A DNA stretch of 64,000 nucleotides from Halomonas alkalicola (GTDB taxonomy: Bacteria > Pseudomonadota > Gammaproteobacteria > Pseudomonadales > Halomonadaceae): contig NZ_CP131913.1 of assembly GCF_030704205.1 (NCBI RefSeq), forward strand, positions 2,852,001-2,916,000, given 5' to 3'. Below are positions 1 through 8,814 of the stretch, in pieces; position 1 is the first letter of the stretch; the number at the start of each line of letters is the position of its first letter. The position numbers and the translations under genes are program-made. Under the pieces are notes generated by a model. That model ran no database searches. It was not told the DNA's origin and saw only the letters and a program-made list of their open reading frames with translations.

Positions 1-1233
1 CCGCAGGTAGCCGTTCTTGGTGTCGGTCCAGAAGGGCACGAAGAGGATGTCCATGTCCTGCTCGGCCAAGAGCCGCGGCAGCTCCGGGAACTCCACGTCG
101 TAGCAGATCAGGATGCCGACCCGGCCGGCGTCGGTGTCGAACACCTGCAGGTCGTCGCCCCCCTCGATGACCCAGTCGCGGCGCTCCTGGGGAGTGATAT
201 GCAGCTTGGCCTGGCTCTCGATCTCGCCGTCGCGGTGGCAGAGGTAGCTGACGTTGTAGAGCCGGTCGTCCTCGCCCACCTCGATCATGGAGCCGGCGAC
301 GATGTTGATGTTGTAGGAGACCGCCATGCGCGACAGCTCGGCCTTGAACTGCTCGGTGAAGCTGGCCAGGAAGCGCACGGCCGCCATCTGGTCGCGCTGG
401 GCGGCGCGGTCCTGCAGCCCCATCAGCGGGGCATTGAAGAGCTCCGGGAAGATCGCGAAGTCGCTCTTGTAGCCGGAGAGGGCGTCGACGAAGTACTCCA
501 CCTGCTGCAGCACCGCCTCCACCGAGTCGAACTCGCGCATCTGCCACTGCACCGCGCCGACCCGCACCTGGGTCTTGCGGTTGTCGAGCACCAGTTCGGC
601 GGGCTCATAGAGGAAGTTGTTCCACTCCAGCAGGGTGGCATAGCCCTGGGACTTCTCGTCCTCGGGGAGGTAGTCGCGCAGGAGGCGCTTGACCTGGAAG
701 TCGTTGGCCAGCTGGAAGGAGAGGATGGGGTCGTGGATCTCCTTGCGGGCCACCTGATCGATGTACTGGGTGGGGGAGAGCGTCTCGGCGTGCTGGTGAT
801 ACTGGGGGATGCGCCCGCCGGCGAGGATCGCCCGCAGGTTCAGCGAGCGGCACAGCTCCTTGCGGGCGTCGTAGAGGCGCCGACCCAGCCGGTAGCCGCG
901 GTACTCCGGGTGGATCAGCACGTCCAGGCCGTACATGGCGTCGCCGTCCTGGTCGTCGAGGATCACCTCGCGCTTGCCGATCAGGTCGTCGTACCTGTGC
1001 GGGTTGGTGAACTCGTCATAGTCCACCCGTGCGGTCAGCGCCATGCCCACCAGGCGGCCGTCGTCCTCGATGGCGAGCTGGCCGTCCGGGAAGGAGGCGA
1101 TCAGCGTCTCGATGGTGTGCTTCGACCAGGCGCCGCCGATGTCGTGATAGACCGCGTCCATCAGCGTCTCGAGCTGGGGATAGTCCTCGGGCGTCAGGTT
1201 GCGAAGCGTCAGGTGCAGGTCGTCGAGGGACAT
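1..1233 (-). CDS. GNAT acetyltransferase / carbon-nitrogen hydrolase fusion (partial, 3' end outside window)
   Basis: 411 residues are visible and the frame is open to the window edge, so the C-terminus is missing. Residues 1 to about 210 are a GNAT acetyltransferase domain; HPEYRGYRLGRRL near residue 108 is its acetyl-CoA loop. From about residue 222 a nitrilase-type carbon-nitrogen hydrolase domain follows, with the full catalytic triad: Glu264 (FPELF), Lys343 (QAKLHITPQ) and Cys377 (LICYDVEFPE). Proteins with this two-domain layout are usually about 500-540 residues. The substrate is not known: an amide or nitrile is hydrolysed in the cytoplasm and an acyl-CoA-dependent step is probably coupled. 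The start is the ATG at 1231-1233. The transcript is divergent from nothing nearby; the next gene upstream runs in the same direction. Confidence 0.88.
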   Translation of the reverse strand, partial: MSLDDLHLTLRNLTPEDYPQLETLMDAVYHDIGGAWSKHTIETLIASFPDGQLAIEDDGRLVGMALTARVDYDEFTNPHRYDDLIGKREVILDDQDGDAMYGLDVLIHPEYRGYRLGRRLYDARKELCRSLNLRAILAGGRIPQYHQHAETLSPTQYIDQVARKEIHDPILSFQLANDFQVKRLLRDYLPEDEKSQGYATLLEWNNFLYEPAELVLDNRKTQVRVGAVQWQMREFDSVEAVLQQVEYFVDALSGYKSDFAIFPELFNAPLMGLQDRAAQRDQMAAVRFLASFTEQFKAELSRMAVSYNINIVAGSMIEVGEDDRLYNVSYLCHRDGEIESQAKLHITPQERRDWVIEGGDDLQVFDTDAGRVGILICYDVEFPELPRLLAEQDMDILFVPFWTDTKNGYLR

Positions 1234-1273
1234 GGCGCATCCTTATCTGTCGTTCAGGGGGCGAAGTCCGAGT

Positions 1274-2191
1274 CTAGCACGGGCGGTCTGCATCGCTCGG
1301 TGCGGGTCGCGCGCGCAGCAGCGGCCGGGTGAGGGTCTGGGCCATGATCACCCCGGCCAGGATCAGCACGCCGCCCAGCAGGTGGAACAGCGCGATGCGC
1401 TCGCCGAGGGCCGCCATGGCGATCAGCGCGCTGAACAGCGGCATCAGGTTGATGAAGATGCTCGCCTGGCTGGCGCCGATCTGGCGGATCGCCAGCATCC
1501 ACAGGAAGGTGGTGACGATCGAGGCCGGGATGCCGGCATAGAGGATCAGGCCAATGTTGCTCGCGTCCACCGGGGTCATGGGGCCCATCAGGTAGGGCGG
1601 CAGCAGGAAGAGCACCGCGAAGATCACCTGGGCGTAGAGCAGTACCCAGGGCGGCAGGCCGATGGGCCAGCGCTTGAGCATCACCCCGTAGAGGGCGTAG
1701 CAGGTGGCGGCCACCAGCATCAGGGCGTCGCCCTTGGCCACGGTCAGCTCCAGCAGCGACAGCGGGTTGCCGCGGCCCAGCAGGATGGTCACCCCGAACA
1801 GCGCCAGGGCGCCGCCGGCCACGCCGCCGAGGCTCGGCGGCTCGCGCAGGATCAGGGCGCTGAGCAGCACGGTGAGCAGCGGCACCATGGCGGCCAGGAT
1901 GCCCATGTTGGTGGCGCTGGTGGTCTCGGCGGCCACGTAGGCGAGTCCCTGCCACAGCCCCATGCCGAGCAGGCCCAGCACGGCGAGCTTGGGCCACTCG
2001 CGGCGGATCGTCGCCCGGTGCTTCCAGGCCGCCGGGGCCGGGAAGGGGGTGAGCACGACGAGCGCCAGCACCCAGCGCAGGAAGGCGATGCTGGAGGGCG
2101 CGATGGCGCCCACGGTGAGCTGGTTGATGGTCATGTTGCCCGACCAGATCAGCACGGCGCCGAGCGGCGGCAGGAAATAGAGCAGGGGCAT
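1274..2191 (-). CDS. EamA/DMT-superfamily inner-membrane transporter
   Basis: About 305 residues, nearly all hydrophobic, with ten predicted membrane segments in two EamA halves (the second begins around LMLVAATCYALYGVMLKRW). Family members export amino acids, metabolites or drugs; the substrate cannot be told from the sequence. I place the start at the ATG at 2189-2191 because a GAGG Shine-Dalgarno lies just upstream. The longer alternatives (ATG at 2209, GTG at 2212) begin directly against a terminator-like hairpin and have no visible ribosome site. It lies downstream of glcG on the same strand and may be partly read through from that operon. Confidence 0.85.
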   Translation of the reverse strand: MPLLYFLPPLGAVLIWSGNMTINQLTVGAIAPSSIAFLRWVLALVVLTPFPAPAAWKHRATIRREWPKLAVLGLLGMGLWQGLAYVAAETTSATNMGILAAMVPLLTVLLSALILREPPSLGGVAGGALALFGVTILLGRGNPLSLLELTVAKGDALMLVAATCYALYGVMLKRWPIGLPPWVLLYAQVIFAVLFLLPPYLMGPMTPVDASNIGLILYAGIPASIVTTFLWMLAIRQIGASQASIFINLMPLFSALIAMAALGERIALFHLLGGVLILAGVIMAQTLTRPLLRARPAPSDADRPC

Positions 2192-2215
2192 GGCATCCTC
2201 GTTGGCCATCACGGA

Positions 2216-2239
2216 AGAGCCCCGCGGCGGCGGGGCTCT
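2216..2239 (-). terminator. hairpin between glcG and the EamA gene
   Basis: Perfect 10-bp inverted repeat AGAGCCCCGC/GCGGGGCTCT with a 4-nt loop, lying just after the glcG stop codon. There is no long T-run after it on the minus strand, so termination may be partial. Confidence 0.55.
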
Positions 2240-2262
2240 AAAGCTTACTTCAGCCAGGCGCT

Positions 2263-2664
2263 TCAGGCGATGGCGGCGACGCCGGCCTTGGCCACCTGAA
2301 CGTCCTGGTCGGGCTTGACGCCGGAGATGCCGACGCTGCCGGCCACCTCGCCATTCACCAGCACCGGCACGCCGCCGGCCAGCAGAGACTGCATGGGGGC
2401 GGTGACGAAGGCGGTGCGGCCGCCGTTGATCATCTCCTCGAAGGCCTGGGTCTCGCGGCGGCCCAGGGAGGCGTTGCGGGCCTTCTGGGTGGCCACGTCG
2501 GCGCTGAAGGGCGGGGCGGTGTCCATGCGGCGCAGGCCGAGCAGGTGGCCGCCGTCGTCGGCCACGGCGATGGTCACGCCCCAGCCGTTGGCCTCGGCCT
2601 CCTTCTCGGCGGCATCGAGGATGGCGTTGACGTCGGTCAGGGTCAGTACGGGCTTGGTCTTCAT
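2263..2664 (-). CDS. glcG: GlcG/HbpS-family heme-binding protein
   Basis: 133 residues of the GlcG/HbpS (DUF336) fold, recognisable from ILDAAEKEAEANGW, VAVADDGGHLLGL-like and SVGISG segments. Members bind heme or small ligands. GlcG is the conserved accessory gene of glycolate oxidase operons, with no agreed catalytic role. It starts 10 bp after the glcF stop on the same strand, so it is almost certainly co-transcribed and probably the last gene of glcDEFG. No signal peptide is evident. The length is typical for the family. Confidence 0.9.
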   Translation of the reverse strand: MKTKPVLTLTDVNAILDAAEKEAEANGWGVTIAVADDGGHLLGLRRMDTAPPFSADVATQKARNASLGRRETQAFEEMINGGRTAFVTAPMQSLLAGGVPVLVNGEVAGSVGISGVKPDQDVQVAKAGVAAIA

Positions 2665-2674
2665 GGGGTTGTCC

Positions 2675-3910
2675 TCAGGGGGTTAGTGCCTCGTCGACGA
2701 TCTCGATCCAGTGGCGTACCGGGGTGCGGTTGGCGCCGTTGAGGTGGGTCTGGCAGCCGATATTGGCGGTGACGATCACCTCGGGCTTGCCGGCCTCCAG
2801 GTTGTCGAGCTTGTTGTCGCGCAGCTGCGTCGAGAGCTCGGGCTGGGTGATGGAGTAGGTGCCCGCCGAGCCGCAGCAGAGGTGGGCATCGGCGACCGGG
2901 GTCAGCGAGAAGCCGAGCCGGGTCAGCACCGACTCCACGGCGCCGCCGAGCTTCTGGGCGTGCTGCAGGGTGCAGGGGCAGTGGAAGGCGAGCTTGCGGC
3001 TCTGCTTCACATCGAGGGCGTCTAGCGCCTCGTCGCGCAGCACCTCCACCAGGTCCCTGGCCAGCGCGCTCACCCGGGCCGCCTTCTCGGCGTAGGCCGG
3101 GTCGTCCTTGAGGATGTCGACGTACTCCTTGACGAAGGCGCCGCAGCCGCTGGCGGTCTGCACGATGGCCTCCGCGCCGGCCTCGACGTGCGGCCACCAG
3201 GCGTCGATGTTGGCCCGCGCCCGGGCGCGGCCGTCGTCGTGGGCGTTCAGGTGGAAGTCGATGGCGCCGCAGCAGCCGGCCTCCGCCACCGGCGTCAGGC
3301 CGATGCCGAGGCGGTCCAGCACCCGGGCGGTGGCGGCGTTGGTGTTGGGCGAAAGGCCCGGCTGCACGCAGCCCTCCAGGATCAGCATCTGGCGGGCGTG
3401 GCGGCTGCCCTCTGGGCGCTTGCCGGCATCCACGGGGGCGGGCGGCAGCTTGTCGCGCAGGGCGCCGGGCACCAGCGGCCGGAAGGTCTGGCCGAGCTTG
3501 AGCAGCGCCTGGAAGCGCTTCGGCTCCACCAGCATCTTGCGCAGCGCATAGCGCTGGGCGCGCTCGGCCGGCTTGCGGGGCACCCGCCGCTCGATCTCGG
3601 CGCGGCCGATGTCGAGCAGCTTGTGGTACTCCACGCCGGAGGGGCAGGTGGTCTCGCAGTTGCGGCAGGTCAGGCAGCGGTCCAGGTGCAGCCGGGTCTC
3701 CTCGGTCACCTTGTCGGCGCCCTCGGGGGCCTCGAGCATCTCCTTCATCAGGTAGATGCGCCCGCGGGGGCCGTCGCGCTCGTCGCCGAGCAGCTGGTAG
3801 GTGGGGCAGGTGGCGTTGCAGAAGCCGCAGTGCACGCAGGTGCGCAGCACCCGGTCGGCCTCGCGGATATGCGGCTTCTTGAGATCTTCCTCGGAAAAAT
3901 GCGTCTGCAT
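2675..3910 (-). CDS. glcF: glycolate oxidase iron-sulfur subunit GlcF
   Basis: 411 residues. Two ferredoxin-type 4Fe-4S motifs lie in the first 100 residues (CVHCGFCNATCP and CLTCRNCETTCP). They are followed by two CCG domains containing GCCGAIDFH and LCCGSAGTY, the layout of GlcF and related LUD/Glp C subunits. It passes electrons from the FAD-bearing GlcD/GlcE subunits to the membrane quinone pool during oxidation of glycolate to glyoxylate. The start ATG is 21 bp after the glcE stop. The length matches E. coli GlcF (about 407). Confidence 0.96.
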   Translation of the reverse strand: MQTHFSEEDLKKPHIREADRVLRTCVHCGFCNATCPTYQLLGDERDGPRGRIYLMKEMLEAPEGADKVTEETRLHLDRCLTCRNCETTCPSGVEYHKLLDIGRAEIERRVPRKPAERAQRYALRKMLVEPKRFQALLKLGQTFRPLVPGALRDKLPPAPVDAGKRPEGSRHARQMLILEGCVQPGLSPNTNAATARVLDRLGIGLTPVAEAGCCGAIDFHLNAHDDGRARARANIDAWWPHVEAGAEAIVQTASGCGAFVKEYVDILKDDPAYAEKAARVSALARDLVEVLRDEALDALDVKQSRKLAFHCPCTLQHAQKLGGAVESVLTRLGFSLTPVADAHLCCGSAGTYSITQPELSTQLRDNKLDNLEAGKPEVIVTANIGCQTHLNGANRTPVRHWIEIVDEALTP

Positions 3911-3931
3911 CTCGGCGTTATCCCCTCTGTC

Positions 3932-5047
3932 TCAGAATGCCGCGTAGAGCCGGCCCGGATTGAAGATCCCCTTGGGGTCCAGCTCTGCCTTGAGGTTCTG
4001 GTGGTACTTGGCCAGCACCGGGGCGAGCGGGGTGAAGGTCTCGTCCACCGGCTGGCCGTTGGCGCCGCGCCAGCAGGTGGCGTGGCCGCCGGCCCGGGAG
4101 ACCACCTCGCGCAGGGTCGCGGCGTCGAGGTCGCTTCTCAGCCAGCGCTGGGCACCGGCCCAGTCGTAGAGCACGTCGGCATCATTGACGCCGGGAAGCT
4201 CGAGCACCGGGGTGTGGTGGGGCAGCGAGAGGCGCCACAGGGCGCGGCCGTCATCCCTGGCGAAGAAGGCCAGGCGCTGCTCGTTCAGGGCGGCCCAGAA
4301 GTCGGGCTTGAGCTCGTCGCCGCCCAGCCGCTCGGCGGTGGCGGCCACCGAGCTCGGTCCGCCCTCCAGACGCAGGTGCAGGGCGCCGTCGAGCCAGGCG
4401 GCGGCGGTGATCGGCAGCGGCTGGCGGCCCCACTCGGAGAGCTTCTCCAGCGCCCGGGCCAGCGGCATGTCCAGGTGCAGGCTGCGGCTGGCGCCGGGCA
4501 GCGGCAGCACCTTCATGGAGACCTCGGTCAGCAGCCCCAGGGTGCCCTGGGCGCCCACCATCAGCCGCGAGAGGTCATAGCCGGCCACGTTCTTCATCAC
4601 CTGGCCGCCGAAGCGCTGCTCGCTGCCCTGGCGGGTGATGATCCGCGTACCCAGCACGAAGTCGCGCACGCTGCCGGCCCAGGGGCGGCGCGGGCCGGAG
4701 AGCCCGGTGGCGATCATGCCGCCCACGGTGGCGTCCTCGCCGAAGTGGGGCGGCTCGCAGGGCAGCATCTGGCCGTTGGCGGCCAGGGCGGCCTCCAGTT
4801 CGTGCAGCGGCGTGCCGGTACGCACCGAGACGATCAGCTCCACCGGGTCATACTCGGTGATGCCGCGGTGCTCCCGGGTCGAGAGCGCTTCGCCCTGAAC
4901 GTTACGACCATAGAAGGCCTTGGTGTCGCCGCCGACGATGCGCAGGGGGGTACCCTCGGCCTCGGCACGGCGGATGCGCTCCGCCAGCGCCTCGCTGGCG
5001 TCATGGCTGGGGATATCGTGCTGGGGGGTGTCGTGTGTGCTCACCAT
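3932..5047 (-). CDS. glcE: glycolate oxidase FAD-binding subunit GlcE
   Basis: 371 residues, an FAD_binding_4 (PCMH) protein with the motifs RIVGGDTKAFYG, VGGMIATGLSGPRRPW and KNVAGYDLSRL typical of GlcE. The open frame extends further upstream, but that part overlaps glcD and does not resemble the family. The ATG at 5045-5047 gives the expected N-terminus and follows the glcD stop by 14 bp. It forms the glycolate dehydrogenase core with GlcD and GlcF. Residues 1-20 are His/Asp-rich and poorly conserved. Confidence 0.95.
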   Translation of the reverse strand: MVSTHDTPQHDIPSHDASEALAERIRRAEAEGTPLRIVGGDTKAFYGRNVQGEALSTREHRGITEYDPVELIVSVRTGTPLHELEAALAANGQMLPCEPPHFGEDATVGGMIATGLSGPRRPWAGSVRDFVLGTRIITRQGSEQRFGGQVMKNVAGYDLSRLMVGAQGTLGLLTEVSMKVLPLPGASRSLHLDMPLARALEKLSEWGRQPLPITAAAWLDGALHLRLEGGPSSVAATAERLGGDELKPDFWAALNEQRLAFFARDDGRALWRLSLPHHTPVLELPGVNDADVLYDWAGAQRWLRSDLDAATLREVVSRAGGHATCWRGANGQPVDETFTPLAPVLAKYHQNLKAELDPKGIFNPGRLYAAF

Positions 5048-5061
5048 GTCGTCGAAGTCTC

Positions 5062-6567
5062 TCAGCCGTGGCTCTCTGGGGCCTGGGTCGGGGGGGGGGC
5101 GTCGCCGGCGCTCTTGGTCAGGCGGAACTCGGAGCAGCGCGCCGGGGTGGGAATGTTCTTGCCCGGGTTGAGCAGCTCGTCGGGGTCGAAGGCGCGCTTG
5201 GCGGCCCGGAAGGTGGCGAGCTCGCCGGGGCTGAACTGAACGCACATCTGGTGGATCTTCTCGCGACCCACCCCGTGCTCGCCGGTGATGGTGCCCCCCA
5301 CCTCGACGCACAGCTCTAGGATGCGCCCGCCGAGCTCCTCGGCGCGCTCGAATTCACCGGGCTGGTTGGCATCGAAGAGGATCAGCGGATGCATGTTACC
5401 GTCGCCGGCGTGGAAGACGTTGGCCACCCGCAGGCCGTACTCCTCGCCCAGATCGCCGATGCCTTTGAGCACCCGGGCCAGCTCGCGGCGGGGAATGGTG
5501 CCGTCCATGCAGTAGTAGTCCGGGGACATGCGGCCCACCGCCGGGAAGGCGTTCTTGCGCCCGGCCCAGAACAGCGCGCGCTCGGCCTCGTCGCGGGCCT
5601 GCTGGATGCCGGTGGCACCGGCCTGCTCCAGCACGCGGCGCACCGTTTCGCAGTCGTCGTCCACGTCTGCCTCGACGCCATCCAGCTCGCAAAGCAGGAT
5701 CGCCTCGGCCTCCACCGGGTAGCCGGCGCCGATGAAGTCCTCGGCGGCGCGGATCGCCAGGTTGTCCATCATCTCCAGGCCCCCGGGGATGATGCCCGCG
5801 GCGATGATGGCGCCCACGGCGTTGCCGGCCTTCTCGATGTCGTCGAAGCTTGCCATCAGCACCTTGGCGCTCTCCGGCTTGGGCAGCAACTTGACGGTCA
5901 CCTCGGTGACCACACCGAGCATGCCCTCGGAGCCGGTGAACAGGGCGAGCAGGTCGAAGCCGGGGGCGTCCAGGGCGTCGGAGCCGAGCGTCATGCGCTC
6001 GCCCTCGATGGTCAGCACCTCGACCCGGATCACGTTGTGCACGGTCAGTCCGTACTTCAGACAGTGCACGCCGCCGGCGTTCTCCGCCACGTTGCCGCCG
6101 ATGGAGCAGGCAATCTGGGAGGAGGGGTCCGGGGCGTAGTAGAGCCCGTAGGGCGCCGCCGCCTCGGAGATCGCCAGGTTGCGCACTCCGGGCTGGACCC
6201 GGGCGGTGCGCGCGTCGGGGTCGATCTCGAGGATGCGGTTGAAGCGCGACAGCACCAGCAGCACGCCGTGTTCCAGCGGCAGGGCGCCGCCGGAGAGGCC
6301 GGTACCGGCGCCGCGGGTCACCACCGGCACGCCCAGGGCGCGGCAGCGCTTGAGCAGGGTCTCGACCTGCTCGAGGGTCTCGGGCAGGGCGACCAGCATC
6401 GGCAGGGCGCGGTAGGCGGAGAGGCCGTCGCACTCGAAGGGACGCAGGTCCTCCTCGCGGTGCAGCAGGGTCATGCCGGGGAGTGCCTGGCGCAGGTCGG
6501 CGAGCACCTCGGCGGGGTCGCGCTGGGTCACTTCGCCATCGAGTCGTTCATCGAAGAGGGTGTTCAT
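5062..6567 (-). CDS. glcD: glycolate oxidase catalytic FAD subunit GlcD
   Basis: 501 residues. The N-terminal FAD_binding_4 domain has TRGAGTGLSGGALP. The C-terminal FAD-oxidase domain carries HAGDGNMHPLI and GEHGVGREK, the flavin and metal motifs of the GlcD/D-lactate dehydrogenase family. It oxidises glycolate to glyoxylate. Its place as first gene of glcDEFG supports GlcD over a D-lactate dehydrogenase. The start ATG follows a CTCCGGAGT ribosome site. The upstream 190 bp hold an IclR-like operator and a terminator of the preceding permease gene, so this operon likely has its own promoter. Confidence 0.96.
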   Translation of the reverse strand: MNTLFDERLDGEVTQRDPAEVLADLRQALPGMTLLHREEDLRPFECDGLSAYRALPMLVALPETLEQVETLLKRCRALGVPVVTRGAGTGLSGGALPLEHGVLLVLSRFNRILEIDPDARTARVQPGVRNLAISEAAAPYGLYYAPDPSSQIACSIGGNVAENAGGVHCLKYGLTVHNVIRVEVLTIEGERMTLGSDALDAPGFDLLALFTGSEGMLGVVTEVTVKLLPKPESAKVLMASFDDIEKAGNAVGAIIAAGIIPGGLEMMDNLAIRAAEDFIGAGYPVEAEAILLCELDGVEADVDDDCETVRRVLEQAGATGIQQARDEAERALFWAGRKNAFPAVGRMSPDYYCMDGTIPRRELARVLKGIGDLGEEYGLRVANVFHAGDGNMHPLILFDANQPGEFERAEELGGRILELCVEVGGTITGEHGVGREKIHQMCVQFSPGELATFRAAKRAFDPDELLNPGKNIPTPARCSEFRLTKSAGDAPPPTQAPESHG

Positions 6568-6616
6568 GATGACTCCGGAGGAGAGGGAGGTATCTCTTCA
6601 GTGTAGATGTCAATTG

Positions 6617-6653
6617 TATGAAAATATTTTCCATTTATCCATGGAAAATTATT
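6617..6653 (-). promoter_or_regulatory. IclR-like operator region of the glcDEFG promoter
   Basis: The 17-mer TATGAAAATATTTTCCA (6617-6633) contains a 15-bp palindrome close to the E. coli IclR consensus TGGAAATNATTTCCA. A second element, TGGAAAATTATT, lies at 6642-6653. On the coding strand of glcD a TACAAT -10-like box overlaps the edge of the palindrome, as expected for a repressor site. The same two elements occur in front of gcl (18520-18594). The regulator gene is not in this window. Confidence 0.6.
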
Positions 6654-6703
6654 CTATATGAAGCGGTATCGGCTCTGTTCTGGAGGGCGTTCGGCGGAAA
6701 ATG

Positions 6704-6736
6704 ACCGGGCCCCGCCGAGAGTCGGCGAGGCCCGGT
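6704..6736 (-). terminator. terminator of the LctP-family permease gene
   Basis: Inverted repeat ACCGGGCC...GGCCCGGT with an almost fully paired 15-bp stem and a short loop, 20 bp after the permease stop codon. On the minus strand it is followed by CATTTTCC. Confidence 0.65.
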
Positions 6737-6755
6737 GAGCGTCATGCTCGTGCCA

Positions 6756-8456
6756 TCATCCGGCCCGCATCAAGGGGTCGGTCACACCGATCACGTAGAA
6801 GGCGATCAGCGCGATGATGCCGGTGAAGATCAGGTAGTAGATCGTCGGCAGGATGGTCTTGCGGATGGTGATGCCCTCGCGGCCCAGCAGGCCCACGGTG
6901 GCAGAGGCCGCGACCACGTTGTGGATGGCGATCATGTTACCCGCCGCGGCGCCCACGGCCTGCAGGGAGACCATCATGGCGGTGGAGACACCCAGTTGCT
7001 GTGCCACGTTGAACTGGAAGTCCGCCAGCATCAGTTTGGCCACGGTGTTGGAGCCGGCAATGAAGGCGCCCAGGGCACCCACGGCCGGGGCGAAGAAGGG
7101 ATAGACCCCGCCCACACCGTCGGCGACGAACTGCGCCATGGCCACCGGCATGGAGACCAGGTCCGAGGCATTGACGCCGGAGTTGATCAGGATCCGCACC
7201 AGGGGGATGGTGAAGATCAGCACGAAGCCGGCGCCGAGGATGGTCTTCGAGGATTCGCCGAAGGCGGCCTTGAGCTCGCCCATGCGCATCTTGTGGAGCA
7301 CGGCGGTGATCAGCACCACCATCAGCAGGATGCCGCCCGGCAGGTAGAGGGGGGCAATGCTGCCGGAAACGCCGGCCTCACCGAGGATGTTGCTCCAGCC
7401 GAAGGTCCAGGCATTGAGGGCGTCGCGCAACGGCTCGATGGTGCGAGAGGCGACCAGGATCACGGCCAGCAGCACGTAGGGCACCCAGCCCATCAGGGTG
7501 GAGATCGGCGCCTTGCCGGCGATGTCATCCAGCTTGATTTCCAGCTTGCCGATCCACTCGTCCGGCCAGGACTTGCGCTCGGGGAAGTCCCAGACATCCT
7601 TGGGAATCAGGAAGCCGCGACGGGCCGCCGGCACGACGATGGCCAGGCCGACCATGGCGCCGATCATCGACGGGAATTCCGGGCCGAGCAGCACGCCTGC
7701 CAGCATGTAGGGGACCACGAAGGCCACGCCGGCGAAGATCGCGAAGGGGGCAATGGAGAGGCCCTCCTTCCAGGATTTGTTGGCACCGAAGAACTTGACC
7801 ATGATGACCACCATGATCAGCGGCATCAGGATACCGACGATGCCGTGGATCACGGCCACTTCTGCGGCGATCAGGCGGAAGTACTCCAGCCAGGTGTAGC
7901 CGCCGGCTTCCAGCGCCTCGGTGATGGCATCGCGGTTGATGCCGCCGGTGACACCCACCACGATGGGGGTGCCCACGGCGCCGAAGGAGACCGGGGTGGA
8001 CTGGATCATCATGCCCACGACCACGGCGGCCAGCGCCGGGAAGCCGAGGGCCACCATCAGCGGGGCGGCCACGGCGGCCGGGGTGCCGAAGCCGGAGGCG
8101 CCCTCGATGAAGCAGCCGAACAGCCAGGCGACGATGATGGCCTGGACGCGGCGGTCGGGGCTGATGCCGGAGAAGCCGTTGCGGATCGCGGTGATGCCGC
8201 CGGAGTGCTTCAGGGTGTTGAGCAGCAGGATGGCCCCGAAGATGATCCACAGGATCGACACGGTGAGGATCAGACCCTGAAGGGTCGAAGCCAGTACCCG
8301 GTTGAAGCTCATGTCCCAGGCGAGCAGGGCGATGAGGGCGGTGACCACGTAGACGGCCGGCATGGCGGTCTTGGCCGGCATCCGCAAGCCGATCAGCAGT
8401 ACACCGGCCAGCACCAGAGGCGTAAAGGCCAGCAGCGCAAGTAGGGTGTCATTCAT
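6756..8456 (-). CDS. glcA: L-lactate/glycolate permease (LctP family)
   Basis: 566 residues with about 12-14 membrane segments and the LctP-family segments [27 protein letters not shown] and [14 protein letters not shown]. Family members (LldP, GlcA) take up L-lactate, D-lactate and glycolate with protons. The gene lies immediately upstream of glcDEFG on the same strand, which favours a glycolate role, but lactate cannot be excluded. The 188-bp gap and terminator before glcD suggest separate transcription units. A PdhR/GlcC-type operator lies 130 bp upstream of the start. Confidence 0.9.
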   Translation of the reverse strand: MNDTLLALLAFTPLVLAGVLLIGLRMPAKTAMPAVYVVTALIALLAWDMSFNRVLASTLQGLILTVSILWIIFGAILLLNTLKHSGGITAIRNGFSGISPDRRVQAIIVAWLFGCFIEGASGFGTPAAVAAPLMVALGFPALAAVVVGMMIQSTPVSFGAVGTPIVVGVTGGINRDAITEALEAGGYTWLEYFRLIAAEVAVIHGIVGILMPLIMVVIMVKFFGANKSWKEGLSIAPFAIFAGVAFVVPYMLAGVLLGPEFPSMIGAMVGLAIVVPAARRGFLIPKDVWDFPERKSWPDEWIGKLEIKLDDIAGKAPISTLMGWVPYVLLAVILVASRTIEPLRDALNAWTFGWSNILGEAGVSGSIAPLYLPGGILLMVVLITAVLHKMRMGELKAAFGESSKTILGAGFVLIFTIPLVRILINSGVNASDLVSMPVAMAQFVADGVGGVYPFFAPAVGALGAFIAGSNTVAKLMLADFQFNVAQQLGVSTAMMVSLQAVGAAAGNMIAIHNVVAASATVGLLGREGITIRKTILPTIYYLIFTGIIALIAFYVIGVTDPLMRAG

Positions 8457-8584
8457 GAGGCAGGTTTCCCCTCGACTGTTGTGATGATGTTGTCTGCAAT
8501 GAGGTGGCGCGACTCCGCCTGCCGGGGGCGCGGCTGATGCGCGAAAGATACGCCCTGGGAGCGTTGACTCGCCAGCGGTGGAAA

Positions 8585-8599
8585 ATTGGTATTACCAAT
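8585..8599. promoter_or_regulatory. PdhR/GlcC/LldR-type GntR operator
   Basis: The perfect palindrome ATTGGTATTACCAAT matches the ATTGGTNNNACCAAT consensus of FadR-subfamily GntR regulators that sense pyruvate, lactate or glycolate. It sits in the 358-bp gap between the permease (minus) and the GST gene (plus), 129 bp before the permease start. The rest of this gap (8457-8814) shows no gene. Confidence 0.6.
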
Positions 8600-8814
8600 C
8601 GATTTCTTGTTTTCGCAATACCTGAAATAAGGAAATGCCTTTTTCAACAATGGGTTGTTCGGAAGCGCTCGAGATCTGCCGCGAAACGGCGCCTCCTGAC
8701 TATAGACTAAAGGACAGGGAGGGCAGGGCCGGATGGACCACGGCATGCCGCGTGGCGGGGGCGGGAAAAGGCTGGCACACTGCCGGGACACGCCAATCGC
8801 AACGGGGGAACGTC

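Noticed and set aside
199..1332. Long plus-strand open frame (377 aa) opposite the GNAT/nitrilase gene
   Set aside because: Low-complexity Val/Leu/Gly/Glu composition without domains; it is the antisense shadow of the real gene, as is common in GC-rich DNA.
3188..5239. 683-aa plus-strand frame across glcF/glcE
   Set aside because: Antisense of two confidently identified genes, with His/Gln/Gly-rich low-complexity sequence.
6735..8444. 569-aa plus-strand frame opposite the LctP permease
   Set aside because: Asp/His/Gly-rich shadow; the opposite strand has the clear LctP motifs.
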